In this document: positions 1 to 5,698 of the stretch, piece after piece
How the letters are laid out: each line of letters opens with the position of its first letter
Numbering within the stretch: the stretch's first letter is position 1
Assembly (NCBI GenBank): GCA_947451875.1
Contig: CANGBE010000078.1
Span: 1-6,816 of the forward strand
Reading direction: 5' to 3'
Source of the DNA: Sphingomonadaceae bacterium
GTDB lineage: Bacteria > Pseudomonadota > Alphaproteobacteria > Sphingomonadales > Sphingomonadaceae
DNA: 6,816 bases
Made by a program: the position numbers and the translations under genes
The notes under the pieces: model-generated
What the model was told of the DNA's origin: nothing
The model's input: only the letters and a program-made list of their open reading frames with translations
Database searches by the model: none

Positions 1-270
1 GATAATCGTTGAGCGTCGGCCTCGCCTGTCCGCCATCATACCCAGCACCAACGATCCCAGCCCCATGCCAATCAGCTCCATTGAAAGTACTGCCCCCAGG
101 CCATCTGGCGCGAGGTGCCACTCTTGCTTGATGCCGGGTCCGGCAAAGGCGCTGGAGAGCACATCGAACCCGTCGAGTGCGTTGAGCAGGATGGTGATGG
201 CCACGGCCAGCCACTGGCGCATGCCCATGGCCCCGCTATCGATCACGCTACGCGGATCATTTACTGACAT
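1..270 (-). CDS. MFS transporter, N-terminal part (probable aromatic acid:H+ symporter family)
   Basis: The N-terminal 90 residues of an inner-membrane major facilitator permease are read here; the rest lies beyond the left edge. A short polar N-terminus is followed by a hydrophobic helix at about residues 18-32. Next comes a DGFD motif (33-36), typical of the AAHS group (PcaK/VanK-like), where acidic residues in the first helix take part in proton-coupled substrate uptake. A second helix spans about 58-79 and leads into MADRRGRR (79-86), the MFS loop 2-3 signature (motif A). The ATG at 268-270 is supported by a GGAGG Shine-Dalgarno sequence at 278-282, 7 nt upstream. The gene is divergent from purU. 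MFS membership is secure. AAHS is likely from the DGFD context, but the substrate cannot be told from this fragment; 4-hydroxybenzoate, protocatechuate, vanillate or another acid are all possible. Confidence 0.87.
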   Translation of the reverse strand, partial: MSVNDPRSVIDSGAMGMRQWLAVAITILLNALDGFDVLSSAFAGPGIKQEWHLAPDGLGAVLSMELIGMGLGSLVLGMMADRRGRRSTII

Positions 271-464
271 TTCCGCCCCTCCCCATTTCTTGGTTCACAC
301 CAATCACCATTGATAGGTTCCTGACAATCGAAGTTTGCGAGTGCTTGCAGAAAAACGGGAGATTAGCCTGCGCTTATGTCGGAATTTTGATTGACCCTGT
401 TGCAAGTCTCGCCGAACAGATCTGCCCATCAGCAATGCATCAGTTGCTGGGGAGAAATTTGAAT
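271..464. promoter_or_regulatory. Divergent intergenic control region, MFS gene / purU
   Basis: This 194-nt gap holds the starts of two divergent genes and no convincing small gene. Several short inverted repeats crowd its left part: TTGGT/ACCAA with a 4-nt spacer at 290-303, CAAT/ATTG at 301-312, and an imperfect pair (7 of 9 positions, arms ATTGATAGG and CCTGACAAT) at 309-328. The last has the size and symmetry of a dimeric repressor operator, but no known consensus was recognised. A TTGACC at 391-396 could be a -35 element for purU, although no good -10 follows. Promoters must lie here by gene layout; their exact positions are uncertain. Confidence 0.4.
309..328. repeat. Imperfect inverted repeat, possible operator
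   Basis: The arms ATTGATAGG and CCTGACAAT flank a central TT and match at 7 of 9 positions. The repeat lies 39 nt upstream of the MFS transporter start, where a repressor would block transcription of that gene. Transporters for aromatic acids are often controlled by MarR- or IclR-type proteins that bind dyads of about this size, but no such regulator is visible here. Some chance matches of this quality are expected in 200 nt. Confidence 0.25.
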
Positions 465-1319
465 ATGCCTGAGGTCCAGACCCTCACCCTGTCCTGCAAG
501 GATCGCCCTGGAATTACCGCGCGGGTGACCGGATACTTGTTCGATCAGGGCGGAAATGTTCTGGAGGCGCAGCAATTCAACGCGCAGGATCAGGGCTCGT
601 TTTTCATGCGGGTGGAATTCGATCCCGGCGCGGGCGATGTAGCAACCATCAAGGCCGGCTTTGCTGCCGTTGCAAGCGAGTTTGGCATGAGCTGGGATCT
701 TCGCGCCAAGCGCGCCAATCGCAAGGTGATGCTGCTCGTTTCCAAATTCGATCATTGCTTGGGCGATCTACTATACCGCACCCGCATTGGTGAGCTGCCG
801 ATGCAAGTTGTTGGTGTGATCGGCAATCATCCCCTTGAAGCGCTGAATGTCTCGCTGATCGGCGATATTCCCTATCACTACCTGCCGGTGACCAAGGAAA
901 CCAAGCCTGACCAAGAAGCGCAGATCAAGGCGTTGGTCGAGGAATCAGGCACCGAACTCGTCGTTCTGGCGCGCTATATGCAGATACTGTCCGATGACAT
1001 GACACGCTTCCTGACCGGCCGCTGCATTAACATTCACCATTCGTTTCTGCCCGGTTTCAAAGGCGCCAAGCCTTATCATCAGGCGCACGCCCGCGGCGTG
1101 AAGATGATCGGAGCAACCGCGCACTACGTTACCGCAGACCTCGATGAAGGCCCGATCATCCATCAAGATGTCGAGGCAATCAGCCATGCCGACCAGCCCG
1201 ATGATCTCGTGCGGAAAGGCCGCGACATCGAACGCCGGGTTCTGGCCGAAGCCGTGCGCCTGCATCTGCAGGACCGGGTACTTCTGAATGGCGATAAGAC
1301 GGTGGTATTTAGAGGCTAA
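465..1319 (+). CDS. purU: Formyltetrahydrofolate deformylase PurU
   Basis: Cytosolic hydrolase that converts 10-formyl-THF to formate and THF, balancing the one-carbon folate pool and supplying formate. An N-terminal ACT-type domain (about residues 5-80, with CKDRPGITARVTGYL) is followed by a formyltransferase-fold catalytic domain (about 88-284). The catalytic Asn/His/Asp set is visible as N189 and H191 in INIHHSFLP and D227 in LDEGPII. PYHQAHARGVKMIGATAHYV (204-222, allowing for the leading residue) is strongly PurU-like and separates it from PurN and Fmt. At 284 aa it matches the family length (about 280). An in-frame start at 345 would add 40 residues with no family counterpart; the ATG at 465 has GGGGAG at 449-454 and begins the conserved ACT domain, so it is preferred. 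The gene appears monocistronic: it is divergent from the MFS gene and ends 6 nt from the convergent SDR gene. Confidence 0.96.
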   Translation: MPEVQTLTLSCKDRPGITARVTGYLFDQGGNVLEAQQFNAQDQGSFFMRVEFDPGAGDVATIKAGFAAVASEFGMSWDLRAKRANRKVMLLVSKFDHCLGDLLYRTRIGELPMQVVGVIGNHPLEALNVSLIGDIPYHYLPVTKETKPDQEAQIKALVEESGTELVVLARYMQILSDDMTRFLTGRCINIHHSFLPGFKGAKPYHQAHARGVKMIGATAHYVTADLDEGPIIHQDVEAISHADQPDDLVRKGRDIERRVLAEAVRLHLQDRVLLNGDKTVVFRG

Positions 1320-1325
1320 GGCCCC

Positions 1326-2018
1326 TTACCCGCCCCGCGTTACCGGGATCAGTGCGCCAGTTATCGCCCGTGCTTCAGGCGAGGCCAGAAACAGGATCAC
1401 ATCGGCAATCGCTGCTGGCTGCACCCATTCGGCAAAATTGGCGTCGGGCATATCAGCGCGGTTAGTTGGTGTATCGATGATGCTCGGCAGGATCGCGTTG
1501 ACGGTTATGCCCTGCGCGCTGACTTCCTCGGCCAGAGCCTCGGTCAAACGGTGCACGCCGCTCTTGCTCGCTGCATAGGCACCCATGCCCATGCCCGCCT
1601 TGACCGCTGCGCCAGCGCCGATATTGATGACGCGGCCGCCAAGACCCTCAGCGCCTGACTTAATCAGTTGCGGCAGAGCCAGCTTGGTGATTGTGGCGTT
1701 GCTCATCAGGTTCATGGATTGCATCCGCGCCCAAGAATCGAGCGAGCCGCCTTCCAGCGTTTCCCAAGTGAACCCGCCCGCGACATTGACGAGCACATCA
1801 ACGCCGCCGTGGGCATCCAGAACTTTGCCCAGCGCTCCTCCGGTCGCTACCGCATCGGTGAGGTCTACGCCGCCGATGTCGAGCGCGCCGTCGATTGGCG
1901 TGTGCGGGTTTGGCGCAAAGTCGATCCGCGCAACCATGTACCCGGCATCGGCAAATGCCTGCGCCACAGCCTGCCCGAGAACGCCGAACCCACCCGTAAC
2001 AATCACCGAACGCGCCAT
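1326..2018 (-). CDS. SDR-family NAD(P)-dependent oxidoreductase lacking the usual catalytic serine
   Basis: A 230-residue classical-size short-chain dehydrogenase/reductase, probably cytosolic. The Rossmann motif TGGFGVLG lies at residues 8-15, NVAGG (a variant of NNAG) at 78-82, a structural Asn at 103, and the YxxxK pair at Y148 and K152. The segment INIGAGAAVKAG (131-142) has Gly/Ala where classical members carry the catalytic Ser, about 13 residues before Tyr. PSIIDTP (178-184) is the usual cofactor-loop region. The ATG at 2016-2018 is chosen because it directly precedes the Rossmann strand and has GAGGGAG at 2028-2034, which overlaps the cysQ stop; a start at 2090 would add 24 unrelated residues inside cysQ. 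It is the last gene of the cysD-cysNC-cysQ run, 14 nt after cysQ. The substrate is unknown and a link to sulfur metabolism is inferred only from position. Confidence 0.9.
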   Translation of the reverse strand: MARSVIVTGGFGVLGQAVAQAFADAGYMVARIDFAPNPHTPIDGALDIGGVDLTDAVATGGALGKVLDAHGGVDVLVNVAGGFTWETLEGGSLDSWARMQSMNLMSNATITKLALPQLIKSGAEGLGGRVINIGAGAAVKAGMGMGAYAASKSGVHRLTEALAEEVSAQGITVNAILPSIIDTPTNRADMPDANFAEWVQPAAIADVILFLASPEARAITGALIPVTRGG

Positions 2019-2032
2019 CGCTTGAAACTCCC

Positions 2033-2767
2033 TCAGTTGGAGAGCGCGGCGACCTCTGCCAGCACACGCTCGGCATGTTCCTTCCGGCAAATCAGCAGGT
2101 CGGGCATGTAGACGTCAGCCTGATTGTATATCAGCGGGCTGCCGTCAATGCGCGAGCAGTGCAGACCGTGAGCCAACGCCACGGCGACGGGTGCGCAGCT
2201 ATCCCACTCATACTGCCCGCCCGAGTGCAGGTAGATATCGGCATCGCCGAGGATGATCGACATAGCCTTGGCCCCGGCGGAACCCATCGGCACCAGCTCG
2301 GCTCCCAGCTTTTCAGCCACTTCGGTCGCCTCACGCGCAGGACGCGTGCGGCTAACGACCATCCGCAGCCTTTCGGGCGCTGGCGGCACAGTGTCTGGCT
2401 GATCAGTGCGCAGGACCTTGTTCAGTCCCGGCAGGCCCACCGCGCCCATCACTGGCACGCCATCAATGGCAAGGCCGATATGCACGGCCCAGTCAGTGCG
2501 GGCTTCGCCATATTCGCGTGTGCCATCAACCGGATCAATGATCCACACGCGGCTCTTGGCTAAGCGTTCCGGGCTATCCTTTTCCTCTTCGGAGAGCAGT
2601 CCGTCATCTGGGCGCTGCTCCTTAATTGCATGGACGAGGAACTGGTTGGCTGTGGCATCGCCCGCCTTGCCCAGCGCCTTGGCGGAGAGCACGCCTGCCT
2701 CGCGCACTTCGATCAGCAGGCGCCCTGCCACTTCGGCAAGGTGCGCGGCGAGTTCAACGTCGTTCAT
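2033..2767 (-). CDS. cysQ: 3'(2'),5'-bisphosphate nucleotidase CysQ
   Basis: Mg2+-dependent phosphatase of the inositol monophosphatase superfamily that hydrolyses PAP (3'-phosphoadenosine 5'-phosphate) to AMP, removing the by-product of PAPS use. The metal-site motifs are visible: LLSEEE at residues 57-62, WIIDPVDGTREY at 75-86 (D78 and D81) and WDSCAP at 188-193 (D189). The length, 244 aa, is normal. GKAGDATAN (33-41) and the C-terminal SRIDGSPLIYNQADVYMPD resemble the mycobacterial CysQ (Rv2131c) type more than E. coli CysQ; members of that type also act on fructose-1,6-bisphosphate or inositol phosphates, so strict PAP specificity is not certain. A GTG at 2780-2782 overlaps the cysNC stop, but the ATG at 2765-2767 has GAGGGG seven nt upstream and is preferred. 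The gap to cysNC is 11 nt, consistent with coupled translation and a role in PAPS turnover. Confidence 0.93.
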   Translation of the reverse strand: MNDVELAAHLAEVAGRLLIEVREAGVLSAKALGKAGDATANQFLVHAIKEQRPDDGLLSEEEKDSPERLAKSRVWIIDPVDGTREYGEARTDWAVHIGLAIDGVPVMGAVGLPGLNKVLRTDQPDTVPPAPERLRMVVSRTRPAREATEVAEKLGAELVPMGSAGAKAMSIILGDADIYLHSGGQYEWDSCAPVAVALAHGLHCSRIDGSPLIYNQADVYMPDLLICRKEHAERVLAEVAALSN

Positions 2768-2774
2768 GTTTAGG

Positions 2775-2780
2775 CCCCTC
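2775..2780 (-). promoter_or_regulatory. Shine-Dalgarno sequence deciding the cysQ start
   Basis: GAGGGG begins within the TGA stop of cysNC and lies 7 nt before the ATG of cysQ. It favours that ATG over the GTG that overlaps the stop codon. The same TGAGGG arrangement (stop codon merging into the ribosome site) recurs at the cysQ-SDR junction (2028-2035). Confidence 0.7.
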
Positions 2781-4701
2781 ACTTCAGCGGCATCAGCTGG
2801 CGGATGATATGAGCCGCAGCTTCCTGCGGGGTCATTTCCACCGTGTTGACGCGGATTTCCGGATTGATTGGAGCTTCATAGGGACTGTCGATGCCAGTGA
2901 AGTTCTTGAGATCGCCTGCCCGCGCCTTCTTGTAGAGACCCTTGACGTCACGCGCTTCGGCCACTTCCAGCGGAGTATCCACGAATATCTCGATGAACTC
3001 GCCTTCGGGAATCAGCTTGCGGACCATCTCGCGCTCAGCGCGATAGGGGCTGATGAAGGCGGTGAGGACGATGAGCCCGGCATCCACCATCAGCTTGGCC
3101 ACTTCGCCCACACGGCGAATGTTTTCGATGCGGTCTGCCTCAGTGAAGCCCAAGTCCTTGTTCAAACCGTGACGCACGTTGTCACCATCCAGAAGGAAGG
3201 TGTGGCGGTTCATCAGGTTGAGGCTCTTCTCGACCTCGTTCGCAATAGTCGACTTGCCCGAACCCGAAAGACCGGTGAACCACAGCACCTTCGGCGTCTG
3301 GTTCTTCAGCCGCGCATGTTCAGCGCGGTCAATATCGGTCGCCTGCCAGTGGACGTTTTGGGCGCGACGCAGGCTGAACTGCAGCATGCCCGCCGCGACG
3401 GTGGCATTGGTGATCTTGTCGATCAGGATGAAGCCGCCGAGCGAACGGTTGTCTGCATAGGGTTCAAACACGATCGGCTTGTCAGTCGATAGCGTAGCAA
3501 CACCGATGGCATTAAGCTCAAGCGTTTTAACCGCAACGTGCTCCATTGTGTTGACGTTGAACGCATATTTTGGCTGCTGCACGGTCGCAGAAACCATCTG
3601 CGTGCCCAGCTTCAGCCAATATGCGCGGCCGACATGCATCGGATCGTCGTTGAGCCACACGATGGTGCTCTCGAACTGATCGGCAACCTGCGGCGGCGTA
3701 TCGGAGACCGAGATTACGTCACCGCGCGAGCAGTCGATCTCGTCAGCAAAGCAGACGGTGACTGACTGGCCAGCGACGGCGGAATCCAGTTCGCCATCCA
3801 TGGTGACGACCTTGGTGACGGTGCTGGTCTTGCCCGATGGCAACACGCGAATCGCGTCACCCGGCTTTACCGAACCGGTGGCTATCAGCCCGGAGAACCC
3901 GCGGAAATCGAGGTTCGGGCGGTTGACCCACTGCACCGGCATCCGGAACGGCTTGGACTGATCTTCCGCTGTCAGCACTTCCACCGTCTCAAGGTGCTCG
4001 ATCAGGTTCGGGCCCTTGTACCACGGTGTGTTTTCCGATGCTCCGATGATGTTGTCGCCCTTGAACCCGGAAATAGGCATGGCGGTGAAGTTCTCGATGC
4101 CAATGCTCTTCGCGAACTCGGTGTAGTCGGCGACGATCTTGTCGAAGACGTCTTGGCTGTAATCGACCAGATCCATCTTGTTGACGGCCAGCACGATGTT
4201 CTTGATGCCGATCAGGTGGCACAGGTACGAGTGGCGGCGGGTCTGCACCAGCACGCCCTTGCGCGCATCGATAAGGATGCAGGCAAGATCGGCGGTAGAA
4301 GCGCCGGTTATCATGTTCCGCGTGTACTGCTCATGACCGGGGCAGTCGGCGACGATGAACTTGCGCTTTTCGGTGTTGAAGAAGCGATAGGCTACGTCGA
4401 TGGTGATGCCTTGCTCACGCTCGGCAGCGAGACCATCGACCAGCAGCGCGAAGTCGATTTCCTGACCCTGCGTGCCGACCTTCTTTGAATCCGCGGTCAG
4501 CGCATCGAGCTGGTCTTCGAAGATCATCTTCGAATCGTAGAGCAGGCGGCCAATCAGCGTCGACTTGCCATCGTCCACCGACCCGCAGGTAATGAAACGC
4601 AGCATGGTCTTGTGCTGGTGCTGGTCGAGATAAGCGTCGATGTCCTCGGCAATCAGTGCTTCAGTGACGTAGACCGGATCGGTGTTCTGAGTATCTGACA
4701 T
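2779..4701 (-). CDS. cysNC: Bifunctional sulfate adenylyltransferase subunit 1 / adenylylsulfate kinase CysNC
   Basis: A 640-residue fusion. The CysN part (about 1-450) is the GTPase subunit that drives ATP sulfurylase with CysD; the CysC part (about 455-640) phosphorylates APS to PAPS. GTPase motifs are GSVDDGKS (40-47), T100 in the switch region, DCPGH (119-123) and NKMD (174-177), followed by EF-Tu-like beta-barrel domains (about 250-450). The kinase has a P-loop GLSGSGKST (477-485), DGDNVRHGL (505-513), FISPYRAERE (549-558, with the Ser that is phosphorylated in E. coli CysC) and KGLYKKARAG (587-596). All key residues are present, so both halves should be active; in some organisms one half of such fusions is degenerate. 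The start ATG (4699-4701) shares one base with the cysD stop and has AGGGG 8 nt upstream; a longer reading frame to 4863 lies wholly inside cysD and is rejected. Confidence 0.97.
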   Translation of the reverse strand: MSDTQNTDPVYVTEALIAEDIDAYLDQHQHKTMLRFITCGSVDDGKSTLIGRLLYDSKMIFEDQLDALTADSKKVGTQGQEIDFALLVDGLAAEREQGITIDVAYRFFNTEKRKFIVADCPGHEQYTRNMITGASTADLACILIDARKGVLVQTRRHSYLCHLIGIKNIVLAVNKMDLVDYSQDVFDKIVADYTEFAKSIGIENFTAMPISGFKGDNIIGASENTPWYKGPNLIEHLETVEVLTAEDQSKPFRMPVQWVNRPNLDFRGFSGLIATGSVKPGDAIRVLPSGKTSTVTKVVTMDGELDSAVAGQSVTVCFADEIDCSRGDVISVSDTPPQVADQFESTIVWLNDDPMHVGRAYWLKLGTQMVSATVQQPKYAFNVNTMEHVAVKTLELNAIGVATLSTDKPIVFEPYADNRSLGGFILIDKITNATVAAGMLQFSLRRAQNVHWQATDIDRAEHARLKNQTPKVLWFTGLSGSGKSTIANEVEKSLNLMNRHTFLLDGDNVRHGLNKDLGFTEADRIENIRRVGEVAKLMVDAGLIVLTAFISPYRAEREMVRKLIPEGEFIEIFVDTPLEVAEARDVKGLYKKARAGDLKNFTGIDSPYEAPINPEIRVNTVEMTPQEAAAHIIRQLMPLK

Positions 4702-5618
4702 CAGAAGTACCCCTGCTGCTTTTTGACTTCCATTCCGGCGCCGCCAGAATCCTTGTCGATGGCGCGGCCCTGCCGCTCGGATGTGGTGGTGAGCAGAGTT
4801 TCCTGGATCACCTCCGGCAGGGTCTTGGCAGTGCTCTCCACCGCGCCGGTCAGCGGGTAGCAACCGAGCGTGCGGAAACGGACAGACTTCATCATCGGCA
4901 CTTCGCCTTCTCGCAGCGGGAAACGGTCATCGTCGACCATCACCAGCATACCATCGCGCTCAACCACCGGGCGTTCGTCAGCAAAGTAGAGTGGCACAAT
5001 GGGGATATCGTTGAGGTGGATGTACTGCCACACGTCCAGCTCGGTCCAGTTCGAGATCGGGAAGACGCGGATGGACTCACCCTTGTTCTTGCGGGCGTTG
5101 TAGAGGTTCCAAAGTTCCGGGCGCTGGCTCTTGGGATCCCAGCCGTGGCTGGCGGTGCGGAACGAGAAGATGCGCTCCTTGGCGCGGCTCTTTTCCTCGT
5201 CGCGGCGGGCGCCGCCGAATGCAGCATCGAAATTCCATTTGTCGAGGCCCTGCTTCAGACCCTCTGTCTTCCACATATCGGTGTGCAGCGCGCCGTGGTC
5301 GAAGGGGTTGATGCCGCGTTCAGCGGCTTCGGGGTTCTGGTAGACGAGCAACTCCATCCCGCTGAGTTCCGCCATCTTGTCACGCAGCTTGTACATCTCC
5401 TGGAACTTCCAGGTGGTGTCGACATGTAGCAGCGGGAATGGCGGCGGCGACGGATAGAACGCCTTGCGCGCCAGATGCAGCATCACCGCGCTGTCTTTAC
5501 CAACCGAATAGAGCATCACCGGGTTTTCAGCCTCGGCAACGACTTCGCGGATGATGTGGATTGCTTCGGCTTCAAGCCGCTGAAGGTGCGTCAATGTCTG
5601 ACGGGAGACGTCGCTCAC
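4701..5618 (-). CDS. cysD: Sulfate adenylyltransferase subunit 2 CysD
   Basis: The catalytic subunit of ATP sulfurylase makes APS and pyrophosphate from ATP and sulfate, powered by GTP hydrolysis in CysN. It belongs to the PP-loop (adenine nucleotide alpha-hydrolase) superfamily: SVGKDSAV at residues 38-45 is the pyrophosphate-binding loop. AFGGARRDEEKSRAKERI (133-150), FPISNWTELDVWQYI (186-200) and RFRTLGCYPLTGAVES (247-262) are hallmark CysD segments, and the protein ends in KKQQGYF as in enterobacterial CysD. At 305 aa it matches the family (302 in E. coli). A GTG start at 5616-5618 is chosen: GGAGAG lies 5 nt upstream and the N-terminus aligns with known CysD. An ATG at 5705 would add 29 unrelated residues across the control region and the start of the divergent gene. 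It is the first gene of the operon, so the promoter should lie in 5619-5698. Confidence 0.96.
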   Translation of the reverse strand: MSDVSRQTLTHLQRLEAEAIHIIREVVAEAENPVMLYSVGKDSAVMLHLARKAFYPSPPPFPLLHVDTTWKFQEMYKLRDKMAELSGMELLVYQNPEAAERGINPFDHGALHTDMWKTEGLKQGLDKWNFDAAFGGARRDEEKSRAKERIFSFRTASHGWDPKSQRPELWNLYNARKNKGESIRVFPISNWTELDVWQYIHLNDIPIVPLYFADERPVVERDGMLVMVDDDRFPLREGEVPMMKSVRFRTLGCYPLTGAVESTAKTLPEVIQETLLTTTSERQGRAIDKDSGGAGMEVKKQQGYF

Positions 5619-5623
5619 AGGTT

Positions 5624-5629
5624 CTCTCC
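5624..5629 (-). promoter_or_regulatory. Shine-Dalgarno sequence for the GTG start of cysD
   Basis: GGAGAG (read on the minus strand) lies 5 nt before the GTG at 5616-5618. No ATG with a comparable site exists nearby in that frame, which is the main reason for calling a GTG start. Confidence 0.75.
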
Positions 5630-5664
5630 GGGTTGTTGTTGATGAAGCACATGCGCTGAGCGAC

Positions 5665-5698
5665 TTGACAGCTATACTCCCATATGGGAGCAAAATGT
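5665..5698. promoter_or_regulatory. Divergent promoter and operator region, cysD / LuxR-type gene
   Basis: Only 80 nt separate the two start codons. The plus strand has TATACT at 5673-5678, a good -10 match for the regulator gene, which would start transcription near 5685 and leave a very short leader carrying GGGAG. The minus strand has TATAGC at 5671-5676, a fair -10 for cysD, giving a leader of roughly 45 nt. The two share the TATA at 5673-5676. Matching -35 hexamers at 17-18 nt are poor on both strands, which suggests activator dependence or non-consensus promoters. The assignment is inference from sequence likeness. Confidence 0.35.
5677..5690. repeat. Perfect 14-bp palindrome CTCCCATATGGGAG, possible operator or hairpin
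   Basis: The sequence equals its own reverse complement over all 14 bases, centred between 5683 and 5684. As DNA it has the form of a site for a homodimeric regulator and sits beside the candidate divergent -10 boxes. As RNA, CUCCC and GGGAG can pair around an AUAU loop, and GGGAG (5686-5690) is the Shine-Dalgarno sequence of the regulator gene, 8 nt before its ATG at 5699; a transcript starting upstream of 5677 would therefore have a masked ribosome site. The palindrome is certain; its function is not known. Confidence 0.55.

Noticed and set aside
65..313. Plus-strand open frame of 82 codons at the left edge
   Set aside because: It is antisense to the MFS transporter, whose frame carries clear DGFD and DRRGRR motifs and a good ribosome site. 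The plus-strand product has no recognisable features.
345..464. 40-residue N-terminal extension of PurU
   Set aside because: It lies before the conserved ACT domain, has no family counterpart, and the ATG at 465 has its own ribosome site and gives the normal family length.
1317..1345. Intrinsic terminator between purU and the SDR gene
   Set aside because: The TAAGG/CCTTA arms have only a 2-nt loop and no T run follows on either strand; the symmetry comes largely from two facing TAA stops.
2626..3492. Plus-strand open frame of 288 codons across the cysQ/cysNC junction
   Set aside because: It is opposite well-conserved CysNC kinase and CysQ sequence. Long antisense frames are common in GC-rich coding DNA and this one matches no family.
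3994..4488. Plus-strand open frame of 164 codons
   Set aside because: It is a shadow of the CysN GTPase domain; the opposite strand encodes the intact NKMD and DCPGH motifs.
5665..5696. MerR-type promoter: TTGACA at 5665-5670, 20-nt spacer holding the palindrome, CAAAAT at 5691-5696
   Set aside because: The dyad between widely spaced boxes is attractive, but transcription would start after the regulator's ATG at 5699, and no MerR-type gene is nearby.
5684..5698. ATG at 5684 as start of the LuxR-type gene
   Set aside because: No ribosome site precedes it; the GGGAG just after it serves the ATG at 5699. It remains possible only if the transcript is leaderless.
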